Below the pieces are notes generated by a model. The model was not told the DNA's origin, ran no database searches, and saw only the letters and a program-made list of their open reading frames with translations. Position numbers and translations under genes: made by a program. This document shows positions 54,076-64,000 of a stretch of DNA of 64,000 nt, piece by piece. The stretch is from NCBI GenBank assembly GCA_025526995.1, contig JAHLKG010000019.1, positions 248,001 through 312,000 on the forward strand. Direction: 5' to 3'. The DNA is from Powellomyces hirtus. Its lineage: Eukaryota; Chytridiomycota; Chytridiomycetes; Spizellomycetales; Powellomycetaceae. The first letter of the stretch is position 1. Each line of letters begins with the position of its first letter.

Positions 54076-54716
54076 ATTGTGTGGCAAGAGCAAGAGAAAG
54101 CAGAACGGACAAAATCTCGGCAGTCAGTCGAGTACTCCTCAGCCCTTAAGGAATGCAGACCTTTCGAAATGCAGACAGTCAAGAATCCTACAGCGGGTGA
54201 ACAGTTATATCACCATTGAAAGGAGTGACGCTTATGCCTTAAGCACTCACAATCAAAAGAGGAAAGATGCGGAGGTTTGAGAATGTTGATGTATTTCGTC
54301 TGAGAATCCCTTCGCGCTTCTACTGGGGCGCAGCACTAAATAAAAGGACGAGTGAGTCATCAATTTCAAGTGCCAAGGAAGTGTGACGTGGGCCTCAGTG
54401 ATCAGTCGTCACTGTGTTTTCCCCTGCTCAGTTTCATTTCATCTTTGTTGAATCGTGTAGTATCAGCTATCAGAAGAAGGTACAGATCATCTATCATATG
54501 GCTTGAATAGGTCGCACCCTTGTTGTCGGCCCTCGTTGTGTTTGTTCTAATTATTGTTGTTGGGCGTCCCCTCCAGGTCCCTTTCTTCCCTCAGCATTTG
54601 TTTATTGCCGCCCGTAGAGATAAATCACTCCGAACCTCATTCTCCATCACCACCGCTTTTCTCCTCATCGGACTTTGAAGTGCTCGCTCCGAACGCACCC
54701 GCTCCAAGAAAACACC
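54076..54716. other. Divergent intergenic region
   Basis: Between the broken F-box gene and the aspartic protease. Promoter of the latter presumably lies here; no other gene seen. Confidence 0.4.
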
Positions 54717-56327
<1,611 letters not shown>

Positions 56328-56567
56328 GCAAGCGGGTGAAGTGGCTGAAGTTTTCAACAAAACATTGTTGCAAGACTGTTTTCCTCTGCGAACGCTTTGG
56401 CAGCGAGTGGGGTGAAAACGGAGGTTACGTTGATGAGGGACATCCCAGTGCGTTGCTGCAAAGTTTGTTTCTGTCGATTGGAACGTATAAACTAGATTCA
56501 AAAATAAACAATTCTATGTACAATCTCTGCAATCAATCTTGAACCCGGTTCTACGCAGGTCTTATTT

Positions 56568-57126
56568 TCACCAGACCCTCACATCTCGACACAATTGCAT
56601 TACTTCTACAAACGTTTTCCTATCATCCTCGCTCAACGCAAACCCATCTTCCTCGTCCTTCTGCCCATCACCACCAACGCTCCGCTTTAGCGCAATCGAC
56701 AATAACAACGGCCGTTTCTCCGCGTTCCGCGCCGCGTGGATTTGTTGCAGGATATGCGACGCGTAAACTTGGTATAAGGGGTTCTGGGCGGGCCCAAGAA
56801 GTGTGCGTACGGAAACGGAGGGTGTGGATTGGGAAGGTTGGAAGGTTGCGGTCGTGTCAAGATCGGCTTCCATCTAGAGAATAAAGCAGACAAATTATGA
56901 GCATCCCTCCGAATTCCAGTTTGCGTGTTGAACATGAGCAGAGTCATACCAGTGTGCCGATCTTTCCGTACTGTGTTATTGTCAGAAACAATCTATTGGC
57001 GAATTCCGTGTACACCAGCGATGTTTCAACTCCATCCCCTATTCGAGCAGCCGTCTGTTTGGTTTTGATCGGGAATGCGGAGGCGGTCGGTAACGGACCA
57101 TCGCTGTCTACTGTGTGTGGAGCCAT
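56568..57126 (-). CDS. PSMG3: Proteasome assembly chaperone 3 (PSMG3/PAC3)
   Basis: Two exons: 57126-56950 and 56873-56568, 160 residues. PAC3 pairs with PAC4 and helps build the 20S alpha ring. Seen: TEFANRLFLTITQYGKIGTLV, which corresponds to the human SSHILVVVTQFGKMGTL block; SVRTLLGPAQNPLYQVYASH; and the strand KRPLLLSIALK followed by the final helix VEVMQLCRDVRVW (human REVIRVCQVW). An insert GGDGQKDEEDG is not found in the animal protein. Divergent from the CUE-AlkB-GRF gene, 126 bp apart. Confidence 0.85.
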
Positions 57127-57252
57127 TGTGAAGTTGTTTGGTTAATGCTCAGAGCGTTATTGCCGGTCCTCTGTGACAAAGTGACAGCATTGCCCGAGTC
57201 GCGACTTTCCAAGCCTTGTTTTCCCAGCGTGCTGTCATTTTCCGCACCCAGA

Positions 57253-58908
57253 ATGTCGCTCTCACATGACGAAGGCCTCGCTCACCTTATCAGCATCTTC
57301 GACACGCGCTATAGCGAAGAGACACTGCTGAAGGCGCTGAAAGGAAGCCAAGGGGACGTTGCGGGTGCAATCGATGTGTTGTTGATAGAAGAGGAAATAG
57401 GTGGCACAAACGGGGTGGGGAGTATCAGCAAGAAACGGGAGATATCTGATTTTTTCGCACCAAAAAGCCCGAAGAAAAAGGCTGTCCGGGACAAACTTGA
57501 AAGGGATGGAGGCGTGCGCGCGGATTGCAAACCCCCGGACACCGACGACAACAACACTCCCCGACGCAATGCATTCGAACTGTTGGGGAAGAAGGTCTCT
57601 GAGACAGAGTGCAAAGTTTCCGAACCGCCCAAGCAGCTGACGATTCACAACATTCGGGAACATGTGCCATGTGAACTGTTTTTTGATGTATTGCCTGAAA
57701 CTCTTGCCAACGAGCTGTTGCAGCGTCTGTTGGTGGAAGCCAAGACCTGGGAGTTTCGGCGCTTTGTTTTGTTTGATCGCGAGGTTGTCTCCCCTCACTC
57801 AACGAGCTTCTACGCCGAGGACGCCGTCTCACAATCGACTCCCTCCGCACCTTTCGGCGTACCAGACACAGATTACTATTATGGCGGGCGACGGACCAGC
57901 GACGTTCGCCCCTTGTTCCCTGAAATGGTAGAGGCTCGCACAATTATCGAAGAGTGCGTCAACATCCGACTGCTCGCGAGAGATGCCGCTGCAGAAAATG
58001 GGCGTCACTTTGCTGAGTTGCGAGGGAGGTGGAGACCCAACATAGTAGTCGCAAACCGTTACAGGGGCCATAATGAGGGGGTTGGGGCTCATACGGATAA
58101 GGTGAAAACGGTTTGCCTATATGTTGGGTTTTATCACTGGGATTGTTCTTGCTCATAATTCTCCCTTGCCAGTTGACATATATTGGACCACGACCCACAA
58201 TCGGATCATTGACGCTCGGAGCCGCACGCCCCTTCCGTCTACGGCGACTGGCACGGCCTCATGCGCCGGCACAGACCTATAATGTGGTGCTACCGCACAA
58301 CTCTTTATTGATCATGTTCCCGCCGATGCAGGTATGCGCCTGCATTTCACGTGTCCTACATCCGTCTCACCCGCTCAGTACATCTGCTTGCCTCTTGATT
58401 CCGTGTTCCGCAGGAAGAGTATCGACATGAAGTCCCGAAATGCAACCCGAAACACCTCACTCCACATCCCATCTCCCACGACGTACGCATCAACTTAACC
58501 TACCGAGTGGCAAGGCCCGAATACCGGTCCTCCATCCCGGTATGCAAATGCGGCAACCCAACTGAACTGCGCACGGTCTTGAAACAGGCGCATTCGCTGG
58601 GCAGGTATTTTTACATGTGTGCAGGCGGCGGAAACGAGGCCAATGGAGTAAAGGCAGGGCACAATTGTGGGACTTTTGTGTGGTTGGACCTGGAGAAGAA
58701 GTCTAGGGAGGCGGTTGTTGATGGTGGGGGGAGGCCCGAAGAAAAAGTACATGTCAAGGAGGAAGTGGAAGGCCAGCACGACACTGAAGGCCATGAAGTT
58801 GACAGAGCAGCGGTAGTTGAGAACGCGAAGGGCGATGCGAACGAAGGCTCCTTCTTTAGGAAAGATGCGGAGCCCGGCGCTTCGACTAACAGCGAAAGCG
58901 CTCGGTAG
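57253..58908 (+). CDS. CUE - AlkB-like Fe(II)/2OG dioxygenase - GRF zinc finger protein
   Basis: Three exons: 57253-58101, 58173-58331, 58414-58908, 500 residues. N-terminus (8-45) is a CUE-like ubiquitin-binding helix bundle (LAHLISIFDTRYSEETLLKA, then GDVAGAIDVLL). The dioxygenase covers about 140-360: NIVVANRYRGHNEGVGAHTD holds His280 and Asp282, EEYRHEVP holds His341, and RINLTYR the 2OG-binding arginine. A GRF zinc finger follows (CKCGNP, then LGRYFYMCAGGGNE, then HNCGTFVWLD), which suggests single-stranded DNA or RNA binding. The tail is acidic and disordered. A nuclear nucleic-acid demethylase linked to ubiquitin signalling is inferred; this domain order is known from fungi. An in-frame upstream ATG at 57145 is possible but lies in the short divergent promoter. 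Confidence 0.88.
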
Positions 58909-59511
58909 AATAGTTTTTGTGATGTATAGGATGATGTAGTAGGTTCCAAATTGTTTTCGAAACGATCTATAGTGCTAAAGAATTGGAGGTCATAGCTAGG
59001 CTTGTTGATTTTCCGCGCCGACCCGTGTTTTTCTTTTCCCACAGGAAGGCAATGGAGAAGCAATAGAAACTCAACTCAACGCATGCATCTATCGAGAAAG
59101 TTCTACACATCGATCAAATCCAGAAGGTACCCTAGACTCCAAGCCAAGACTGAGTCCCCATCCGCATAGCAAATATGCTGTCATTGAAGACTGACGGCAC
59201 ACTTCCGAGAGGTTACCATCCTGATATTCGAAACCCGATCGAATCCAACCTCTCTCTGCCAATCCATTGTCATCAGCGGGCTGGCGGCTCCGAGCCTCCG
59301 AGCATGGTGGCTTAGTCGGTGGAGCACGTTCCGCGTCGCGCCAATTGGAATTTTGTATAAACGGTACAGTTTTGCTTATATTGGTCCCGAGGCAATATGC
59401 TATCGGGATACAGATACAAGGAGTTACGGGAGCACAATGTTCATGGAGCTCAAGATGATATGGACAAAGGATACGATTAGAAAACCCGTTCAAATCTTCT
59501 GTTTACGTGCT
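58909..59511. other. Intergenic region with a tRNA-like A box
   Basis: Contains TGGCTTAGTCGGTGGAGCAC at 59308-59327, a perfect tRNA A-box/D-arm pattern, but no B box or matching acceptor stem follows. A 134-codon minus-strand frame (59493-59089) shows no recognisable features. Confidence 0.4.
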
Positions 59512-60663
59512 TCACTCGGGCCTCATCTTCTTCGTGGCTGGCCCATCGCCTGGCGGGTTAGAGGTGGCAGGCCGCTTCACAGCCTCAGTCGACGCCAATA
59601 CCTCGGTCGTTGAAGCCTCCGATGCGACACTGCTGTCCTTGTCAGAGGCGTTCTCGTCACGGTCTTCCTCGTATTTAGGCTTCAGACTGTTGCGCCAATC
59701 GGTCAGCTCATCGTCTTCGCAGCCTAGGAGGAGCGTTGAGAGGAGCCGAACACTTTCGTTGAGACCGTCTGGCTCGTCATCAGCTCCATTTGGGGATACG
59801 AATTTGCGTGCTGCGATTCCGCGGAAAGTCTTGTCGTCGTCGAGAAGAGCGAGAATCTTCTCGCGACCTGCTACATGTGCTTTCAAAAGGGCGGTGGAAC
59901 TGAGTAGGCTGCGTTTGCCGAAGGTGAGGATGCCCCAGCCGTCCAGGCGCGCGGCGAGCGCTACGAGGTAGTCTCCGCTGGCAATCGTGGCGGAGATGTT
60001 CTTGACACCGGGCATTGCTTCCTTGAGAAGTTTGCACATGTGACGTCTGTACACGATCAAAGAATAGAAAAGCCAGCAGAAATTAGTATGATGCATTTGT
60101 CAGCATTCCGTATCTCATGTCCGGGGACCCACTTACTTGAATGGAGGCTTGTCAAACACCTCAGGCCAGTCATAGTCCTCGCAAGCAGATCTCAAAGCCT
60201 TCGAGCAGTCTCGCTCGTTAAGAATATTTTGGTATACCACATCTGCAAGGTCGTAGCACGTGTAGAAGAAGCAGACGAGTGACATGCTATCTGCCGTGCC
60301 GTTCCATTTCGGATTCTTGGCCGACGTAGCAATGAATTTACGCACCGCGACGCACTTTTCGAGCGCGCTTTTGACGGCTGCTGCACTGTTTTTGGTTGCG
60401 TTGGTAATGTTCTTCATGTCGACGTCGGTAAGCTTCAGGGCTTCTTTGAATGGAGATGTGTCTGGCAACTCGAATAGATCGTGGATGGTAGCGTTGAAGA
60501 CGATGCGGTGTTCTTCGACCACAAAAGGTTGGAGCTCGCGGATTATGTCCTTGAAGCGGGCGACAGCTGCGATTGCTGCTTCTCGTGCTGCTGCCACGCG
60601 GTCCCGAGGGACGTCGTTGGCGCTTTTGGCGGTAGGAGCGTTCTGCGTTTCGATGGCAGGCAT
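59512..60663 (-). CDS. Alpha-helical protein of unknown function
   Basis: Two exons: 60663-60137 and 60046-59512 (intron 90 bp, GTAAGT donor), 353 residues. Mostly helical: RVAAAREAAIAAVARFKDII near residue 22, a Cys/aromatic segment SLVCFFYTCYDLADVVYQNI near 128, RHMCKLLKEAMPGVKNISAT just after the junction, then a leucine-rich helix (ESVRLLSTLLLGCEDDELTD) and an acidic, disordered tail ending in basic TKKMRPE (possible nuclear signal). No TM or signal peptide. The family is not recognised. Confidence 0.75.
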
Positions 60664-61138
60664 GTTTGCCTTCTTCGGTTACAAGAAGATGATGTGAATA
60701 TCGGATTGAGGAGAATGTACTAAGATTTGGTGGCCGAGTGTATGCGGTCTGTCAGATGAGAAAAGTACAGAGTGGGTCGAAGAGATGCGGAGGAGAGCGT
60801 ACAATGATTGTGATGCAGATGGGACGTGAGGCTGGAAGCGAGTAAGAAGCTAGAAAAGCACGAGCAAAATTAACGTGGCTGCGGTTCTTTTATACCAAAA
60901 GTTTGAAAAGCTTGTCGCGCTGTGAAAGCACAAAAGAGTCTGTTCGTTATGAGAAAAGGGAAGGGAGTCTATTTCCGCCCTGTCAATTTCACAAGGAGCT
61001 TAGTCGCGCGTGTAGTCTGCGCCACATGGTCCCTTCGAGGGACATTGAGAGTTTTTCGCAGACAAAATTTTTTTGCGAAATCACAGGAATCCGGACATCA
61101 GATCTAGCTAAAACTCATCGCCTCGCAGTCACAGAACA
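60664..61138. promoter_or_regulatory. Divergent upstream region
   Basis: 5' flank of the minus-strand helical protein (TTTTATACC near 60889 is TATA-like on the plus strand). No gene seen. Confidence 0.35.
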
Positions 61139-61774
61139 ATGTTGAAAGACAGCACCGTAGCTGAATCGTTCCTCCGATGGGAGGCGGCGGACGGCGTTGA
61201 TATGCGGTCGCAGATGACAAATCTGTATCGTCAGAGACCAAGGTTGTGTGCACCTGTACTTTGTCGACATCTGCAATCACACAGTCTACCAGTACACAAA
61301 TGGCGTTTCTTTTACGACCTGGGGCGAGGCAAGGGCGTTTAGGACAGTGAACCAGTCACCGGAACATACGGACTGGAACACTCCAACAGCTTTTACGGCC
61401 TGAGACTTAGGTGACGTAGCCATTGACCTGAGTCTCCGTCCCTCATCAATCGCCATATCTCCTGACAGTGAAATTGGCTTGGCACCGATGTCGTTCGCTT
61501 ACAACAATCCAGCATTTTCGGATGGTCGACTGAAAATCAGAACCACCAAAACATCCAGTGCCTCCGTGCCGTATGCGGCATCCACTCGGAGTATTTTCAC
61601 ACCCTGTTCTTGCTGCAGTTCGCAGAAACACGCGACGCAAGGATGAACGCTGCGGCAGTTGAAGTCAGAGAAGTTGATCCACACTGCCTGCGTAAATGCG
61701 TCGAGTGGATGTACAGCGGCCAATACTCCTTGCGTCTCCAAACTTACCATAGCGGGTTTGCGTCCAAAATCTAA
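61139..61774 (+). pseudogene. BTB/POZ-domain gene remnant with in-frame stop and frameshift
   Basis: From about 61,240 one frame reads HLYFVDICNHTVYQYTNGVS, then FTTWGEARAFRTVNQSPEHT and DWNTPTAFTA. It hits TGA at 61401-61403 and continues without a break as DLGDVAIDLSLRPSSIAISP to YNNPAFSDGRLKIRT, the usual entry to a BTB domain. Around 61,545-61,560 the BTB homology moves to another frame: CLRAVCGIHSEYFHTLFLLQ, FAETRDARMNAAAVEVREVD, PHCLRKCVEWMYSGQYSL, stop at 61774. The H-SEYF-TLF and C-EWMYSG-Y motifs are typical of BTB. Two breaks in about 600 bp with homology on both sides suggest a pseudogene. The start is uncertain; an ATG at 61139 is in a different frame. Confidence 0.65.
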
Positions 61775-62336
61775 ACGGTCAGAGTCAATCGAAACAGCGA
61801 CATACGACATGGTGTGCCAGTGACAAGTGCTGTTGCAGCGCTTGGTTTAGTGGGTGACGAAGAATGAAGCAAAACGAAAGAAGTGCGCAGATGATAGCCA
61901 ATTTAAGAGGTCTTGGTCCTAATGGGTCCCAGGCGGGGTCCCATTTGCCGCGTCTGATATGTGCACATATTAGCGGTCTTGTATTACAAGATATGTAAAT
62001 ATCTGCGGTCTGGGTCCTGATTGTGTTCGTAATCATAGTGACGTTTAAGTGCCATTAAACCACTCGCGCCTTTCCTCTTACATACTCTGGCAGCCGAAGG
62101 TTTCCCTTGCTGCTACTGTCAATGCTCTTCCACATTTTTGACCTTGCATTTGTTTTCCCATTTTGGCAAAGATAAAAACAAAAACAAAAAACTCTCAGTC
62201 CGGGAGGAGGCACACCTGGGCACAGTCTTGCGATAGCGAATGCATTGCGACCACAGCGAGCCATGCATTGGAATGACAAGGAACCACCGGTTTAACTGAT
62301 TCGATAATTTGTAATGACCACTGCATCATTCATCGA
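61775..62336. other. Intergenic region before tRNA-Asp
   Basis: No gene seen. The text GTCCTAATGGGTCCCAGGCG near 61,915 is a small local inverted/direct repeat (GGTCC/GGACC motifs). A minus-strand start at 61810 belongs to the antisense of the BTB remnant and was not used. Confidence 0.35.
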
Positions 62337-62418
62337 TCCCAGGTAGTATATCGGCTAGTATCCCCGCCTGTCATTCGGCAGTCCGCGGGAGAGCCCGGTT
62401 CGACTCCGGGCCTGGGAG
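62337..62418 (+). tRNA. tRNA-Asp(GTC) with a 10-nt intron
   Basis: Acceptor stem TCCCAGG/CCTGGGA with discriminator G, D-arm with A box, anticodon stem CCCGC/GCGGG with loop CTGTCAC once the intron is removed, and T-arm GCCCGGTTCGACTCCGGGC with a perfect B box. The intron TTCGGCAGTC (62373-62382) sits one base 3' of the anticodon, the canonical place, and its GGCAG can pair with CTGTC around the anticodon as in other nuclear tRNA introns. The mature tRNA is 72 nt. T-rich termination signals follow (TTTT at 62424, TTTTTT at 62436). Confidence 0.93.
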
Positions 62419-62514
62419 CTTACTTTTAGGATTGTTTTTTCTTGCTCACCGTCGAGTTCGTCCCTCTCCAAGTTGTACCTGCGCCTGAAAAGGGCCAAAC
62501 CATGACTCCCGCCA

Positions 62515-62541
62515 CAGGCGGGGATACTAGCCAATATACTA
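62515..62541 (-). repeat. Inverted copy of the tRNA-Asp 5' half
   Basis: CAGGCGGGGATACTAGCC followed by AATATACTA is the reverse complement of tRNA-Asp bases 62344-62370 with 26 of 27 positions identical. It covers the D-arm to the anticodon stem and stops at the anticodon, without acceptor or T-arm. Confidence 0.9.
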
Positions 62542-62586
62542 ACTGAGATTTGATGGAAGACACAGATGCCATTATGGTAAAAGTAA

Positions 62587-62666
62587 GTGAATTGGACCCT
62601 GATAGCTCCTAATTACCCCTCGTTTCAGAAGTGAATTGGACCTCCTAATTACCCCTCGTTTCAGAA
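62587..62666. repeat. Short tandem duplication
   Basis: GTGAATTGGACC...CCTAATTACCCCTCGTTTCAGAA occurs twice in direct tandem (44 bp, then 36 bp with an 8-bp internal deletion). Confidence 0.9.
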
Positions 62667-62992
62667 GTGATGTTTCCCTATGAGATTGTACTTAAATTCG
62701 AAGTATCATGCTGTGTTTCAAAGCGCAAAGTCTTCATGTAGTTTGCATTATGCCTCTCTCGATTGATATATCAGTTCGTATTGAATGATTGTTGGCATTA
62801 ATGAGCGGGGTTTTAAAGGAGGGGTTACAAGTATGGGAGTTGGGGCCCGCGGGATACGTTAAATGAGGAGCAGTGGGAGACTCGGAACCTCCGGAAAACT
62901 AAGATTCCAGGAAAGAAACAAAAGCCAAGAAACCACTTAAAGAAAAACAACACAGCACTTCATCAGCAACTGACTGCGAGCATCACACAAAC

Positions 62993-64000
62993 ATGCAACG
63001 ACACGGACTCCTAGTGCTAGTGATAGCACTCATTCTCGGGCTCGTAGCGGGTCCGAATGTGCAAGGGTCGCCGGTGCGACGCGCACTGGCGGACGACATT
63101 GCGAGCACGAAGGCAGCGATGGAGCGCGCGGCTGCCGGGTTGAACCGGATTCTGGACCAATTGGGGGCAGCAGGAGGAGCCAACAAGGACGGTGGTGCTG
63201 CCGGCGGTGCTGCTGGCGGTGCAGCTGGGGGTGCGGCGGACAGGAAGCAAGCACCTGATGCAACAGCGACGGCTACCGCCACGACTGCCCCTGCAGCGAC
63301 GCCTGCTGGTGGAGCGGCCAAAGGAAACGGCAATGCTGGCGGAGCGGCCAAAGGAAATGGCAATGCTGGTGGAGCTGCCAAAGGAAACGGCAATGCTGGT
63401 GGAGCGGCCAAAGGAAACGGCAATGCTGGCGGAGCGGCCAAAGGAAATGGCAATGCTGGTGGAGCGGCCAAAGGAAACGGCAATGCTGGCGGCGCAGCCA
63501 AAGGAAATGGCAATGCTGGCGGAGCAGCCAAGGGTGGTGCCAACACTGGTGGAGCGGCCAAAGGTGGCAACAACACTGGCGGAGCGGCCAAGGGAGGAGC
63601 GGCCAAAGGTGGAGCCGCCAACGCAGGCCTCCCCGCCGACGTCCAAATTATCGACCAAACGGTGACGGTCCAAGGCATCTCCCTCCGCTTCAAGGTCGCC
63701 GCGCCCACCTCCGAGCTCGGCCAAGGCAACGGCACGATGGGGCTCAACGTCCTCCTCCACGGCGACGGCGGATCCCCCTTTGCCGCCTTCCCCAACCGGT
63801 TCCCGCGCGACAACCTTATGGGCGTCGCCATCCTCGCGCCACCCAACCCCAACAACCAGAACCTCCCCGTATGGGGCGGCGGCAACGGCGGCAACGACCG
63901 ACCCCTGGGCCCCTTGCATTCCGCAGCCATCAACGATCTGATCCAGAACGAGCTCCCCAAACTCGTCAAGTTCGACGCCACCAAAGTCTCATTCACCGGC
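62993..64000 (+). CDS. Secreted alpha/beta hydrolase with 10-residue coding repeats (3' end outside window)
   Basis: ATG at 62993 gives a signal peptide (GLLVLVIALILGLVAGPNVQG). Then come a short helical segment (DDIASTKAAMERAAAGLNRI), a Gly/Ala linker, and a tandem array of the 10-mer GGAAKGNGNA: about seven good units and three to four degenerate ones (GGAAKGGANT) at 63,309-63,620. From residue ~214 a globular domain starts: DVQIIDQTVTVQGISLRFKV, LNVLLHGDGGSPF (oxyanion-loop HG), GVAILAPPNPNN, LHSAAINDLIQNELPKLVKF, DATKVSFTG. The nucleophile G-x-S-x-G is expected just past base 64000. Likely a secreted esterase or depolymerase; the repeat may be a flexible spacer. Long minus-strand frames here are shadows of the repeat. 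Confidence 0.82.
   Translation, partial: MQRHGLLVLVIALILGLVAGPNVQGSPVRRALADDIASTKAAMERAAAGLNRILDQLGAAGGANKDGGAAGGAAGGAAGGAADRKQAPDATATATATTAPAATPAGGAAKGNGNAGGAAKGNGNAGGAAKGNGNAGGAAKGNGNAGGAAKGNGNAGGAAKGNGNAGGAAKGNGNAGGAAKGGANTGGAAKGGNNTGGAAKGGAAKGGAANAGLPADVQIIDQTVTVQGISLRFKVAAPTSELGQGNGTMGLNVLLHGDGGSPFAAFPNRFPRDNLMGVAILAPPNPNNQNLPVWGGGNGGNDRPLGPLHSAAINDLIQNELPKLVKFDATKVSFTG
63309..63620 (+). repeat. 30-bp in-frame minisatellite inside the hydrolase gene
   Basis: Units of GGMGGAGCGGCCAAAGGAAA followed by YGGCAATGCT, exact 30-bp period for seven copies, then diverging. Changes between copies are mainly third-position (C/T in GGC/GGT and AAC/AAT), so the peptide repeat is kept. Confidence 0.95.

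Noticed and set aside
59308..59330. tRNA-like A box (TGGCTTAGTCGGTGGAGCAC)
   Set aside because: No B box in the next 110 bp and no 3' strand matching the seven bases before the A box. At most a tRNA relic.
62983..63996. Long minus-strand frames (337 and 300 codons) rich in Ala/Pro opposite the hydrolase
   Set aside because: Antisense shadows of the 30-bp repeat. The plus strand has an ATG, signal peptide and a recognisable alpha/beta-hydrolase start.

Overview
The window looks like nuclear DNA of a zoosporic (flagellated) fungus, most probably a chytrid. Genes are compact and intron-rich: GT-AG introns mostly 45-130 bp, up to 13 coding exons per gene, micro-exons down to 3, 10 and 13 nt. Several genes are typical of fungi (RMT2, GPI-anchored GDSL esterase, secreted I9 inhibitor, vacuolar-type aspartic protease). 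These sit beside a sperm-tail PG-rich (SHIPPO) axoneme-type protein and a SKA1 kinetochore protein, families that Dikarya generally lack. A short (TTAGGG)n tract and a tRNA-Asp gene fit the same picture. No transposase, viral gene or CRISPR array was seen.

Layout. 0-5.5 kb: 3' end of RMT2, a small unknown gene, a 1.1 kb satellite with a 114-bp higher-order period, and a SET-domain methyltransferase. 5.8-15.5 kb: GPI-type surface protein, serine beta-lactamase-like hydrolase, NAD-dependent epimerase-like protein, FAM122/PABIR-like disordered protein, four-TM membrane protein. 17-26 kb: GDSL esterase, DUF1295 membrane reductase-like protein, a rhomboid homologue without catalytic residues, LRR protein, aminoacylase-1. 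26-28 kb: no convincing gene. 28-36.4 kb: secreted propeller-like protein, RPS14, F-box protein, RBM18, small tail-anchored protein, secreted APP1-type phosphatidate phosphatase. 36.4-38 kb: repeat-rich non-coding DNA. 38-43 kb: SHIPPO protein, coiled-coil protein, active rhomboid protease. 43-53 kb: I9 inhibitor, F-box protein, proline iminopeptidase, SKA1, FAM172/Arb2 protein, quinone oxidoreductase. 53-64 kb: decayed F-box gene, aspartic protease, PSMG3, CUE-AlkB-GRF dioxygenase, unknown helical protein, decayed BTB gene, tRNA-Asp, and a secreted hydrolase with a 30-bp coding repeat that runs off the window.

The genes do not form a cluster with one function. They are ordinary housekeeping, secretory and cytoskeletal genes, often in divergent or convergent pairs. 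Four loci encode F-box or BTB ubiquitin-ligase adaptors, and two of those four look broken. Spliced models were built by hand from splice signals and family resemblance, with phases checked for frame. No database search was possible, so product names rest on recognised motifs. I found no convincing new multi-gene system. The most unusual items are the SKA1 and SHIPPO genes in a fungus, the paired active/inactive rhomboids, the tRNA-Asp with a 10-nt intron and nearby inverted half copy, the satellite array, and the two decaying adaptor genes.
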